Below, piece after piece: positions 32,744-40,652 of a stretch of DNA of 51,135 bases. A program made the position numbers and the translations under genes. This DNA is from Bacillota bacterium. Its GTDB lineage: Bacteria > Bacillota > Bacilli > Desulfuribacillales > Desulfuribacillaceae. The stretch is from contig JAEWFW010000057.1 in assembly GCA_023388635.1 (NCBI GenBank), positions 1-51,135 of the forward strand, in the 5' to 3' direction. Below the pieces are notes generated by a model. The model had not been told where the DNA came from and ran no database searches. It worked only from the letters and a program-made list of their open reading frames with translations. Position 1 is the stretch's first letter. Every line of letters starts with the position of its first letter.

Positions 32744-34252
32744 TTAAGAATTCTGTTTGTCTGCCATCTTGCCCATTAATTCCACTAAATCGATACCTGT
32801 CGTCGATTTCAGCCCTTGGGAAACGACGTTGATATTGTCGATCACCGATTTTGACAAGGTACCTACACCTTTTCCATCGCCGGTGTCGATGATACTCAAA
32901 TTCTGGATTGCCGCCATCGGAGCGGAAACTTCCTTTGCAACTGCCGGCAATGTCTTTAATGCCAAATCAATAATACCCGCTTGCCCTAACTTCTCTAACG
33001 CTAATGCCAATTGCTCTCTGGCTTCCGCTTCGGCAAGACCGGTCTCGCGAATCCCCTTCGCTTCGGCGAGCTTATTTAACTCTAGCGCTTGTGCCGATGC
33101 TTTCCCCTGTGCCAGTGTCACATCTGCCTCAGCCAAACCGATTTCACGCTCTGACTTTGCCTGCGCCTCGGCTTCCAGTATCTTCTCAGTTGCGCGCACC
33201 TTTGCTTCTTGCTCAATTTTGTACGCATGGGCATCTGTTTGTGCATTTTGCTCCACTAATTGTGCCTTTGCCAATTCCTCACGGGCTTGACGCTCTGCCG
33301 TCGCCTTCTCGACGATTTCCGCCATATATTCTTGCTGTTTACGCTGTACTTCTTTATTTTCCAACTCGATCTCTTTTTCACGCTGAATGATCTGCGCTTT
33401 CATGCGCTCTTCGACGATTTTCTGCTCCGTAATCGCTTCTTGCAGACGGTACGCTTGGTCCGCCTCAGCTTTGGCGCGGTCTTGCTGCATTTTATATTCG
33501 GCGACTTTCAAATCGCGGTCTTTGTCGTACTCCGCAATATGTATTTCCTTCTGAATTTCCGCTTTGCGAGCTTCTTCTTCCCGCTGCGCCTTCATAATTC
33601 TCGTTGCCGATTCATTTTCAGCCACCGCAATCGCTGCTTCTTTCTTGACTTCGGCACTGCGAATTCTTCCCAAACTAATGAAATAGTCATCAGAATCAGT
33701 GATTTCTTTAATATTAAATGATAGGACTTCCAAACCGAGTTTCATCAAATCGGTCGTGACTACCTCTTGAACATTGCGTTTGAACTCTTCGCGGTCGGCG
33801 TTAATTGCTTCCGGTGTCATCGAAGATACAATGCTCCGTAAATGCCCTTCGGCGATTTCCCTTGATTGTACCTGAATTTCTTTCGGCTGACCCATAAACT
33901 GTTCGGCAGCCGTCACAATCGACTCATTCACTCCACCAACCTTAACGACAACCGTGCCATCAACAGAAACTCGAATTTTCGTCGATGTATACACATCGCG
34001 CACACGCACATCGAGCATCAACGTCTGTAATGACAATTTCTGTGCCTTTTGGATGACAGGAAACAGAAAATACCCGCCACCTTTGATAATCTTGACCTTA
34101 GAGCCGGTTCTCGTCGTGATGACGTTTCTCGATCCTAACATGGACCCTGTGATCACGACAGCTTCTTCTGTCCCGACTGTCCGATACCTGCTGATAATCG
34201 CAAGTATAATGGCGATGAAACTGACCGACAAAACGATGATTAGTTCTACCAT
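32744..34252 (-). CDS. floT: Flotillin-like membrane scaffold protein
   Basis: A protein of 502 residues with an N-terminal membrane hairpin/helix (ELIIVLSVSFIAIILAII), an SPFH/Band-7 domain (about 25-190), a long coiled coil rich in EA and EK (about 195-400, AEVKKEAAIAVAEN onward) and an oligomerising tail. It is a Bacillus FloT/YuaG homologue that organises membrane microdomains. Encoded just after the NfeD-like partner, as in yuaF-floT of Bacillus. GGGTAGTAC precedes ATG at 34252. Confidence 0.93.
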   Translation of the reverse strand: MVELIIVLSVSFIAIILAIISRYRTVGTEEAVVITGSMLGSRNVITTRTGSKVKIIKGGGYFLFPVIQKAQKLSLQTLMLDVRVRDVYTSTKIRVSVDGTVVVKVGGVNESIVTAAEQFMGQPKEIQVQSREIAEGHLRSIVSSMTPEAINADREEFKRNVQEVVTTDLMKLGLEVLSFNIKEITDSDDYFISLGRIRSAEVKKEAAIAVAENESATRIMKAQREEEARKAEIQKEIHIAEYDKDRDLKVAEYKMQQDRAKAEADQAYRLQEAITEQKIVEERMKAQIIQREKEIELENKEVQRKQQEYMAEIVEKATAERQAREELAKAQLVEQNAQTDAHAYKIEQEAKVRATEKILEAEAQAKSEREIGLAEADVTLAQGKASAQALELNKLAEAKGIRETGLAEAEAREQLALALEKLGQAGIIDLALKTLPAVAKEVSAPMAAIQNLSIIDTGDGKGVGTLSKSVIDNINVVSQGLKSTTGIDLVELMGKMADKQNS

Positions 34253-34273
34253 GTACTACCCTCTCCCATCCTC

Positions 34274-34774
34274 TTAATATTTAGAAACAAGCGCTATCCC
34301 TTCTGTGAATTCAATGATAATCGCCTGCTCTCCCGTCATAATTGGCTGATCTGCCGGATTGTAAAGTTTGCAGGGAAAATTCACCCGTTGATAATCGACA
34401 ACGACACTAATTTCTCCCACTCCGTTTTGCATCACGGATGTCAAAATATCACCGGCGATTCCCACATAATCCTCCCTCGACAAACCAAAGGAACTCTCAT
34501 TACGCTTCATCGGCTTGACGATGACAAAACGCGTGAAAATAAACACTCCTGCCGCCGCGATCACCGACATAATCGCAATCATTGCTTGATTGATATCTGT
34601 ATATTTTGTTAAAACATAGGCAAATGCTCCGAAAAATGAAATTGCCGCCAGCCACTCCAGCGGTTCAAATAAATCCTCGAGAAATTCAAAGATAGGGATG
34701 AAAATCGACGCTACCATCAGCGTCACTCCCGCCGTAGCAATCCAAAAATAAATCGTTATCATCTGCTCTGCCAT
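34274..34774 (-). CDS. NfeD/YuaF-like membrane protein, flotillin partner
   Basis: A protein of 166 residues with three to four membrane helices in the first 95 residues and a C-terminal OB-fold-like domain (GIAGDILTSVMQNGVGEISV...), as in short NfeD proteins such as YuaF. Its gene normally precedes flotillin and the products act together in membrane organisation. Start 34774 (MAEQMITIYF) after GGGGGAG; a longer reading has no ribosome binding site. Confidence 0.85.
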   Translation of the reverse strand: MAEQMITIYFWIATAGVTLMVASIFIPIFEFLEDLFEPLEWLAAISFFGAFAYVLTKYTDINQAMIAIMSVIAAAGVFIFTRFVIVKPMKRNESSFGLSREDYVGIAGDILTSVMQNGVGEISVVVDYQRVNFPCKLYNPADQPIMTGEQAIIIEFTEGIALVSKY

Positions 34775-34827
34775 CTCGCTCCCCCTCAAAATTATTAAAC
34801 CACTCTCTATTAAAATACTATACAACT

Positions 34828-34853
34828 TTCGCCACATATACAACGTTTTTTCA
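34828..34853 (-). promoter_or_regulatory. Possible extracytoplasmic-function (SigW-like) promoter of the flotillin operon
   Basis: On the minus strand TGAAAA, 16 bases, CGAA. The Bacillus SigW consensus is TGAAAC-N16-CGTA, and yuaF-floT is a SigW target there. Two mismatches make this a weak call. Confidence 0.25.
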
Positions 34854-34910
34854 AACTTTTTCAAGATGATTTCATATGAATTCCGAACACCCTGAATACA
34901 TTGCATAAGC

Positions 34911-34950
34911 AAAAAAGACAACAGAATCAACGATGGTCAATTCTGCTGTC
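34911..34950 (-). terminator. Terminator of the phnA gene
   Basis: On the minus strand GACAGCAGAAT pairs with ATTCTGTTGTC and is followed by six T. Confidence 0.8.
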
Positions 34951-34957
34951 CGCTATA

Positions 34958-35299
34958 CTACGCCTTTTTTACAAACTCAGATTTCAATTTCATCGCACCA
35001 AATCCATCGATTTTACAATCGATATCATGATCTCCATCGACCAAAGTTATATTCTTGACTTTGGTTCCGATTTTTATCGCCGATGAACTGCCTTTGACTT
35101 TCAGGTCTTTAATGACAGTCACGGTGTCACCATCTTGTAGTATATTCCCGTTCGCATCTCTGACGATTTTTTCGCTAGGGCTGCCATTGGTTTCTGATAA
35201 TTCGTTCCATTCATACGCGCATTCAGGGCAAACATAGTTATTTCCATCGCTATACGTGTATTCTGAACCGCATTGCGGACAATTTGGCAAATTTGACAT
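34958..35299 (-). CDS. phnA: PhnA/YjdM-family zinc-ribbon protein
   Basis: A protein of 113 residues with an N-terminal zinc ribbon (CPQCGSEYTY...YVCPECAYEW) and the PhnA domain (RDANGNILQDGDTVTVIKDL, KGSSSAIKIGTKVKNI, and the C-terminal IDGFGAMKLKSEFVKKA). Despite the name, which comes from the phosphonate locus, the role of this family is not settled. Start 35299 (MSNLPNCP) after GGGGGA. Single-gene unit with terminator. Confidence 0.93.
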   Translation of the reverse strand: MSNLPNCPQCGSEYTYSDGNNYVCPECAYEWNELSETNGSPSEKIVRDANGNILQDGDTVTVIKDLKVKGSSSAIKIGTKVKNITLVDGDHDIDCKIDGFGAMKLKSEFVKKA

Positions 35300-35482
35300 G
35301 ATCTCTATTTCCCCCATACATAATTCTAATTTACAAAACATTAATTTGATTCACAAAAGCATCATCTGATTTACAAAAAACATTCTTATTTCCTTCCAAG
35401 CAATTGTGAATACTATTGTGGATACTTCTATAATGACATATTGCGCCGATAATAACAACCGAACCCTCTCAACATCAACAGA

Positions 35483-35935
35483 TCAGTACGCTCTTTTATT
35501 GCCTTTCTTAACAAATTCCCAATCGCTTTCGATATTCTTGCGTGCTTTTTGCAAAAGCTGATGGAATACTGCGATTTCATCTGGCGTAAATTCCGCCAGA
35601 GCCTTCTTATTTGAATACTCCTCTTCTCGCCGCAAAAAGGGATATACACTGTTTCCTTTATCGGTGGGAAATAGTCTCTTTATCTTTTTGTTTTCGCAAT
35701 CGCCTTTTTTCTCAATCAGACCCTGTAATTCAAGCTTTGTAATCGCCCTAGCAGCCGTTGTCCGGTCGACTTTCAACATTTCTGCCACCTTTTCCGGGAT
35801 AATCCCCGGATTCTCGCAGATGCGAATTAAGTACAGATATTGCCCCTTGGTAAGCTCCCATTCTTTGAATTCTATATTACTAATCGAGTCAAGGGCTCTA
35901 GCGATTGTCCCTATCTCTCTGAGAACTTCCTGCAT
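35483..35935 (-). CDS. MarR-family transcriptional regulator
   Basis: A protein of 150 residues with the MarR winged helix (LTKGQYLYLIRICENPGIIP, then KVAEMLKVDRTTAARAITKL, LQGLIEKKGDCENKK). It is divergent from the acetyltransferase/YczE pair; a 10-bp-arm palindrome in the shared gap overlaps its own ribosome binding region and the -35 of the other promoter, so it probably represses both sides. GGAGGATGCTGA precedes ATG at 35935. Confidence 0.9.
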   Translation of the reverse strand: MQEVLREIGTIARALDSISNIEFKEWELTKGQYLYLIRICENPGIIPEKVAEMLKVDRTTAARAITKLELQGLIEKKGDCENKKIKRLFPTDKGNSVYPFLRREEEYSNKKALAEFTPDEIAVFHQLLQKARKNIESDWEFVKKGNKRAY

Positions 35936-35947
35936 TCAGCATCCTCC

Positions 35948-35982
35948 TTTTTGTTGCAAATGCAACAAAAATAATGTATAGT
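35948..35982 (+). promoter_or_regulatory. Promoter of the GNAT-YczE pair with overlapping MarR-type operator
   Basis: TTGCAA (35954-35959), 17 bases and TATAGT (35977-35982) form a plus-strand promoter. The palindrome TTTTTGTTGC-AAAT-GCAACAAAAA (35948-35971) covers the -35. Its arms are perfect over 10 bases. The neighbouring MarR protein is the obvious candidate ligand. Confidence 0.75.
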
Positions 35983-36058
35983 AAACGATTATCTCAATGT
36001 ATATCTCTTATTATGACTGTTTGCGGACAGTAAATCTACTAGAATGAGGAGAATTCGC

Positions 36059-36493
36059 ATGATCGTCAAAACGATTACCCAGCAATCCGAGCTTGAATCT
36101 GCTTTTCAAATTCGCACGGAGGTATTTATTAAAGAACAAAACGTCCCCCACAGCGATGAATTCGACCAATTTGACATGCTCGGTGATGCCTGTATCCATG
36201 TCCTAGCCTATTATGATGGCAAACCTGTGGGAACTGGAAGAGTGCGGTTCGTAAACACCACCGCAAAACTCGAGCGAATTTGCATACTAAAATCCTATCG
36301 TAAATACAAGCTCGGCACAGCGATCGTTCAACATTTAGAAGCCGTTGCAAGCGAAAAGGGTTTTTCAGACTTTATACTGCACGGACAGACACATGCAGAA
36401 TCGTTCTACACAAGACTTGGCTACCATCCCTCATCGGATGTTTTCATGGAAGATGGAATTCCCCATATTGAGATGAAAAAGCGCATCAGGTAA
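36059..36493 (+). CDS. GNAT-family N-acetyltransferase (ElaA/YjcF-like)
   Basis: An acetyltransferase of 144 residues: VFIKEQNVPHSDEFDQFD near the start, ACIHVLAYYDGKPVGTGRVR, then the acetyl-CoA loop around YRKYKLGTAIVQHLEAVA and a C-terminal LHGQTHAESFYTRLGYHP. This is the YjcF/ElaA type of predicted GNAT enzyme; the substrate is unknown. Start 36059 after GAGGAG (the upstream ATG at 36044 precedes that site). First of two genes under the MarR-type operator. Confidence 0.88.
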   Translation: MIVKTITQQSELESAFQIRTEVFIKEQNVPHSDEFDQFDMLGDACIHVLAYYDGKPVGTGRVRFVNTTAKLERICILKSYRKYKLGTAIVQHLEAVASEKGFSDFILHGQTHAESFYTRLGYHPSSDVFMEDGIPHIEMKKRIR

Positions 36494-36499
36494 ACGCCG

Positions 36500-37123
36500 A
36501 TGCCTGGTAAAAGACAATTTACAATTTATGGTATAGGAATTTTACTTTTATCATCGGGAGTATCCTTAGCAATCCTTGCGAATTTCGGTACATCACCATT
36601 CGATGCTTTGCTCGTCGGATTAGCCAATAGCATAGGGTTGAGCGTAGGCAGTTGGGAGATTATCCTCTCACTTTTGTTGCTTGCGACGATCGCATTGATC
36701 AGCAAAAGTAGACCTGTCTATTCAGGATTAATCACTGCAATTATCACAGGCGTCGGAATTGACGGATCATTATTCGTATTTCAAAATTTCCTACATATAA
36801 CACAATGGCTCCACCCATTTATAACATTTTTTCTCGGACTTCTGCTGATTGGTTTAGGAACGGCAATGTATTTGCAGACGCACATTGCCCCTGCCCCAAT
36901 AGATCACCTAATGCTGATTGTCTGCAAACTGACGAATATGAGCATCCGATCTGTAAGAACCATCCTATATGCCCTATTCCTCATACTCGCCCTACTATTC
37001 AAAGGACCTATCGGACTTGGAACAGTCCTAACCGTCATGTTGGGTGGGCTGATTCTCCAGTCTTGTATGCCACTTACGGGAAAACTGATTGATAGCAACC
37101 ACTATAGTTTGAGAAAACAGTAG
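36500..37123 (+). CDS. YczE/YitT-like integral membrane protein
   Basis: A protein of 207 residues with about five to six membrane helices, starting RQFTIYGIGILLLSSGVSLA and followed by ANFGTSPFDALLVGL and QTHIAPAPIDHLML, the two 'P-x-D' repeats of the YczE family. Bacillus YczE influences surfactin production; its mechanism is unknown. Six bases after the acetyltransferase stop, so one operon. A terminator follows. Confidence 0.85.
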   Translation: MPGKRQFTIYGIGILLLSSGVSLAILANFGTSPFDALLVGLANSIGLSVGSWEIILSLLLLATIALISKSRPVYSGLITAIITGVGIDGSLFVFQNFLHITQWLHPFITFFLGLLLIGLGTAMYLQTHIAPAPIDHLMLIVCKLTNMSIRSVRTILYALFLILALLFKGPIGLGTVLTVMLGGLILQSCMPLTGKLIDSNHYSLRKQ

Positions 37124-37167
37124 TATAAAATAGTTCGTGCTTTTAACAGCAGGTACGGTCATAAGAA

Positions 37168-37214
37168 AACCTCCAAACTAGTGCCCCTATTCTCATGCAC
37201 TAGTTTTAGAGGTT
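37168..37214. terminator. Bidirectional terminator between YczE and rRNA methyltransferase genes
   Basis: AACCTCCAAACTAGTGC and GCACTAGTTTTAGAGGTT form a long stem; TTTT or TTTTC follows on both strands. The two genes converge here. Confidence 0.8.
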
Positions 37215-37253
37215 TGGACATTTTTCAGGGCAAACCAAAAGTTCGTCTTTCTT

Positions 37254-38147
37254 TTAATTATTCTTCCCAATTAATATATCCAAATCAATAGTTATTTGAG
37301 CAGAATCCTTCTCTAAAAAAGATTGCACTCGTTCATCTTCATCTGTTGTTCCCCAAATTAAAGGGGCCATTTGAATTAACCACTGAATAGAAGATTGATT
37401 TAGATTTGATTTATACGTTACTCTTAAATTATCAACAAGTTGAAAATTCTCATTAAATCTGTCTACAATTTCTGCATTAGAATAACTATGTTTTTCTGGT
37501 TTGTTAAAAAGATGTTCCCGCAACTGTTTTAAGTAGCTGCTTTGAGGTACCACTTTAATTACTAAACCCTCAACCTTCAACAATCTTTTAAATTCAACAT
37601 AGTTTGACGGAGACAGTATATTAAGAATAACATCAAATTGTCTATTCTTAAAAGGCGTATTTGTTAGGTCAGCCACAGTCCAAATTTTATTTGGATAGTT
37701 CTTAGACGCTACAATAATACCTTCTTTAGAAATATCTATTCCTGTCCCTACTACCCTTTCATAAAAATTTAAGACAATATTGCAAATATTAAAAAGATGC
37801 GAACCCTCACCACACCCCACATCAAGAATAGACATTGGCTCTTTTGTTTTAACGAGATGATTATTTATAGTTTGGGCTACAGCATTGCTTAATGGCTGAA
37901 AAAAACCACATTCAGTAATAAGTTTCCTGCGTGCTTCAAAGAGTTCCTTGCTATACTTAGTTTTTACCGAACCAGTCATAAAATTTATATATCCTTGTTT
38001 AGCAAAATCAAACGTATGATGGTTTGAACAAATTAAACTTCTTGATTCAAAAACCTTCATAGACGAATGACAAATAGGACACGCAAACATGGTTTCATAA
38101 TTGCTTACATAATCTGCACTCTTGATTCTTCTGTTTACCTGTAACAA
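37254..38147 (-). CDS. RlmA-type 23S rRNA (guanine-N1) methyltransferase
   Basis: A methyltransferase of 297 residues. The N-terminal zinc ribbon is CPICHSS...LICSNHH (Cys23, Cys26, Cys40, His44), followed by HTFDFAKQGYINFM, and the SAM site SILDVGCGEGSHLF. RlmA(I) modifies G745 and RlmA(II)/TlrB G748 in helix 35 of 23S rRNA, at the macrolide exit tunnel; Gram-positive members are mostly type II. The gene is clearly richer in A+T than its neighbours, hinting at transfer. Start: TTG at 38147, six bases after GAGGTG; an ATG at 38165 has no ribosome binding site. A complex leader precedes it (see attenuator). Confidence 0.88.
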   Translation of the reverse strand: MLQVNRRIKSADYVSNYETMFACPICHSSMKVFESRSLICSNHHTFDFAKQGYINFMTGSVKTKYSKELFEARRKLITECGFFQPLSNAVAQTINNHLVKTKEPMSILDVGCGEGSHLFNICNIVLNFYERVVGTGIDISKEGIIVASKNYPNKIWTVADLTNTPFKNRQFDVILNILSPSNYVEFKRLLKVEGLVIKVVPQSSYLKQLREHLFNKPEKHSYSNAEIVDRFNENFQLVDNLRVTYKSNLNQSSIQWLIQMAPLIWGTTDEDERVQSFLEKDSAQITIDLDILIGKNN

Positions 38148-38159
38148 AAAAAGCACCTC

Positions 38160-38281
38160 ATTCATTCGTTTTTAGATAAATGAAAAAGGCATAGACAAAT
38201 AAACCCTTATCATATTTTTTCAAAAAATATGAGTTAGATTTAAAAGTAGTCTATACCTATTTCTATCGATAACGAATGAAT
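38160..38281 (-). promoter_or_regulatory. Attenuator leader of the rRNA methyltransferase gene
   Basis: On the minus strand GGTATAGAC (38257-38249) pairs with GTCTATGCC (38196-38188), followed at once by five T: a terminator-like stem with an inner hairpin ATATTTTTT/AAAAAATAT (38230-38212). Around it ATTCATTCGTT of the leader ORF (38281-38271) is complementary to AACGAATGAAT (38170-38160), which abuts the GAGGTG ribosome binding site of the methyltransferase. A ribosome paused on the leader ORF would cover the first arm of both pairings and open both transcription and translation. Confidence 0.65.
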
Positions 38282-38292
38282 TGAATAATCAT
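38263..38292 (-). CDS. Nine-codon leader peptide MIIQFIRYR
   Basis: AGAGGA stands seven bases before ATG at 38292, opening nine codons and a TAG. The product ends Arg-Tyr-Arg, the '+x+' type of motif at which macrolide-bound ribosomes are known to stall, as in the ErmD leader (MRLR). Its last codons abut the terminator stem and overlap the arm that pairs with the downstream ribosome binding region. Too short for long-ORF calling; function inferred from layout. Confidence 0.6.
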   Translation of the reverse strand: MIIQFIRYR

Positions 38293-38323
38293 AATAATAT
38301 CCTCTCATTTGTACAGATAAAGA

Positions 38324-38380
38324 TTAAACCCATAAATAATCATAACAAGGCTGTATACTATTTGCAAATAAAAATCCCAT
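38324..38380 (-). CDS. Second upstream ORF, 18 codons (uncertain)
   Basis: GGAGAG precedes ATG at 38380 and opens MGFLFANSIQPCYDYLWV, then TAA. It could be another leader peptide. However, the best promoter (-35 and -10 at 38339-38367) lies inside it, in which case it would not be transcribed; a promoter further up would be needed (TACAAT at about 38400 has a poor -35). Confidence 0.3.
   Translation of the reverse strand: MGFLFANSIQPCYDYLWV
38339..38367 (-). promoter_or_regulatory. Promoter of the rRNA methyltransferase leader
   Basis: On the minus strand TTGCAA (38367-38362), 17 bases and TATGAT (38344-38339). It would start the RNA about 40 bases before the nine-codon leader ORF. Confidence 0.65.
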
Positions 38381-38441
38381 CTTCTCTCCACTATATTGTA
38401 AGCGATTAAACCCTTATTGAACATTTCAAAAGATATTAAAC

Positions 38442-38480
38442 ACAAAAGAAGCTAGATCTAAATGATCCAGCTTCTTTTGT
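38442..38480 (-). terminator. Terminator of glmS
   Basis: On the minus strand ACAAAAGAAGCTGGATC pairs with GATCTAGCTTCTTTTGT, five bases past the glmS stop codon. Flanking A/T tracts are at the stem base (TTTTGT). Confidence 0.75.
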
Positions 38481-38485
38481 AAAAA

Positions 38486-40324
38486 CTACTCCACAGTGAC
38501 ACTCTTCGCCAAATTTCTCGGTTTATCGACATCGTTGCCGCGCAATACCGATGAGTAATACGCCAGCAACTGCAAATGAATGACTGACAGGATCGGCGTT
38601 AACAGTGGATGTGTCTGAGGAATTGTCAGCAGCTCGTCGGCAATTTCCTTTGCCTTAGTATCTCCCTGACTGACGATTGCCAGAATGCTCGCATCGCGGG
38701 CTTTGACTTCAACGGCATTGCTCATCGTCTTCTCGTAGACATCTGGCTGTGTGAATAGACTGACGACGGGGATACCCGGCTCAATCAATGCAATCGTTCC
38801 GTGTTTCAATTCACCCGCCGCATAGGCTTCGGCGTGAATATATGAAATTTCTTTCAGCTTCAAGGCACCTTCCATAGCAACAGTATAATCCATGCCCCGA
38901 CCGATGAAAAATGCGTTGTTCCAATTGATAATGCGGCTGGCGATGTCCTTGACTTGCTCTTTGTCCTGCAACAATTCTTCTACTTGATCGGGCATTGCTT
39001 TCAGTGCTTGAAAGATTTCACTTCTATCTGTCTCAGAAATTGTTTTCCGTATGTCCGCCAGATAAAGGGTAAACATATATATTGCCAGCAACTGTGTCGT
39101 ATACGCTTTTGTCGAGGCGACGGCAATCTCCGGTCCCGCCCAGGTGTAGATGACATCATCGGCTTCCCGCGCTACGGAACTGCCGACGACATTGGTGATA
39201 GCCATTATCCGTGCACCTGACGACTTGCCTAGACGCAACGCTGCCAGTGTATCTGCTGTTTCCCCTGATTGGCTGATTACCATGACCAATGTATGGTCAT
39301 TGATAATCGGGTTGCGATATCGGAATTCCGATGCCACTTCCACTTCTACCGGAATGCGCACGAGCTTTTCAATGGCATATTTTCCCACAAGCCCGGCGTG
39401 GTACGCTGTGCCGCACGCGACGATATGAATTTTCTGTATCTGCTCTAACTGCGCTGCTGTCAATTTCACTTCGTCGAGACGTATTGTCTGACGAATGTCA
39501 TCAGTTCTACCGCGTAGCGTTTCTTTTAGCGCCTTCGGTTGCTCGTCTATTTCTTTGAGCATGAAATGGTCGTATCCGCCCTTTTCCGCCGCGACCGCAT
39601 CCCATTCTACTTCAAATATCTCTTTTTCTATTGGCTGACCATACTCGTCATACAGTGTGACTCCCTGGTCTGTCATCACGACGACATCACGATCATTGAG
39701 AATATATGCCTTTCTCGTGTATTCAAGAATGGCAGGGATATCAGAAGCGATAAAATGCTCTCCTTCTCCGAGTCCTACGACGAGCGGGCTGTCCTTACGG
39801 GTCGCAAAAATTTTGTCTTGCTCATATTCAGATATTACTGCAATCGCATAGGAGCCTTGCAATTGTGCAATTGTCATCTGAAACGCCGTAAGCATGTCTC
39901 CATCATACAACTCTTCCAAAAGATGCGCTATGACCTCTGTATCCGTCTCCGAACGGAATACATGTCCCTTAGCTTGTAACTGCTGACGTAACTCAATGTA
40001 GTTTTCAATGATCCCGTTATGCACAACTGCAATATTTTGAGTGCAATCGAAATGGGGATGGCTGTTTTCATCAGAAGGGCGTCCATGGGTTGCCCAGCGT
40101 GTATGACCGATACCCCGTTTCCCAGAAATGATGCTTCCATTACCACCATCAATCTTTCCTTCTAAATTCTTCAATCTTCCTGCGGTTTTGCTGATGACGA
40201 TCGATTCCCCGGTGTCAATGGCGACACCTGCCGAATCATACCCTCTGTACTCCAGTTTTTTGAGACCGTTGACCAAAACCTCCTGGGCATTCCTCTGCCC
40301 GATATACCCGACAATTCCACACAT
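38486..40324 (-). CDS. glmS: Glutamine-fructose-6-phosphate aminotransferase
   Basis: An enzyme of 612 residues that makes glucosamine-6-phosphate, the first step to UDP-GlcNAc for the cell wall. It starts MCGIVGYIGQRNAQE with the N-terminal nucleophile Cys, followed by the glutaminase blocks (GHTRWATHGRPSDENSHPH, VVHNGIIENY) and two SIS isomerase domains (ISQSGETADTLAALR), ending AKSVTVE. Start at 40324 is certain because Cys must be residue 2; the frame extends upstream to 40432 only because the ribozyme RNA lacks stops. Last gene of the cell-wall cluster; controlled by the glmS ribozyme upstream. Confidence 0.97.
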   Translation of the reverse strand: MCGIVGYIGQRNAQEVLVNGLKKLEYRGYDSAGVAIDTGESIVISKTAGRLKNLEGKIDGGNGSIISGKRGIGHTRWATHGRPSDENSHPHFDCTQNIAVVHNGIIENYIELRQQLQAKGHVFRSETDTEVIAHLLEELYDGDMLTAFQMTIAQLQGSYAIAVISEYEQDKIFATRKDSPLVVGLGEGEHFIASDIPAILEYTRKAYILNDRDVVVMTDQGVTLYDEYGQPIEKEIFEVEWDAVAAEKGGYDHFMLKEIDEQPKALKETLRGRTDDIRQTIRLDEVKLTAAQLEQIQKIHIVACGTAYHAGLVGKYAIEKLVRIPVEVEVASEFRYRNPIINDHTLVMVISQSGETADTLAALRLGKSSGARIMAITNVVGSSVAREADDVIYTWAGPEIAVASTKAYTTQLLAIYMFTLYLADIRKTISETDRSEIFQALKAMPDQVEELLQDKEQVKDIASRIINWNNAFFIGRGMDYTVAMEGALKLKEISYIHAEAYAAGELKHGTIALIEPGIPVVSLFTQPDVYEKTMSNAVEVKARDASILAIVSQGDTKAKEIADELLTIPQTHPLLTPILSVIHLQLLAYYSSVLRGNDVDKPRNLAKSVTVE

Positions 40325-40408
40325 TAATAAAGCCTCTCCTCTCAAAGACAATTTCTTGATCGTTATCAAGTTTGATGCCGCCTTTGAGCTACAAGAGATC
40401 TGGATCAT

Positions 40409-40554
40409 GGAATCTCCTTGTTCACGGGTCACCCCGTGTTTTTCGTCAATTCCTCATAGCGCTGATCAGCGCTTAGGGGCATCCGCCGAATCTTTCGATA
40501 AACCCCTACCTCGTCAACTGCACGCTAATAGCCGTTCCATGCAGTCCTGGCGCT
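40409..40554 (-). promoter_or_regulatory. glmS ribozyme-riboswitch
   Basis: On the minus strand the core GCGCCAGGACTGCA, CAGTTGACGAGGTAGGGG, TTATCGAAAGATTCGGCGGA and TGCCCCTAAGCGC is present, followed by the P4 hairpin CACGGGGTGACCCGTG and AACAAGGAGATTCC. These match the conserved parts of glmS ribozymes. Self-cleavage would fall between A40554 and G40553 (A|GCGCC) when glucosamine-6-phosphate binds, leading to mRNA decay and feedback control. It ends about 85 bases before the glmS start. Confidence 0.95.
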
Positions 40555-40590
40555 TTTGATAATTTGTACACACTTCTTGCAAATCCATGT

Positions 40591-40627
40591 AAAAACAAAA
40601 TGCGGCATACATCACAGTATGCCACAT
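40591..40627 (-). terminator. Terminator between glmM and the glmS ribozyme
   Basis: On the minus strand ATGTGGCATAC and GTATGCCGCAT form a near-perfect stem with a TGTGAT loop, then TTTGTTTTT. So glmS probably has its own promoter or depends on readthrough. Confidence 0.8.
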
Positions 40628-40652
40628 CCTCAGTGTTCGTGCAATAATTTTT

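Noticed and set aside
32757..33290. 177-codon plus-strand frame opposite the flotillin gene
   Set aside because: Mirror of the Ala/Glu-rich coiled coil; an Ala/Ser-rich frame without translation signals.
35483..37123. MarR, acetyltransferase and YczE genes considered as an antibiotic-synthesis cluster
   Set aside because: No synthetase or peptide precursor genes are nearby; only a small regulated pair can be supported.
40325..40432. N-terminal extension of GlmS
   Set aside because: It would be translated from the ribozyme and would bury the catalytic N-terminal Cys; the ribosome binding site is right before 40324.
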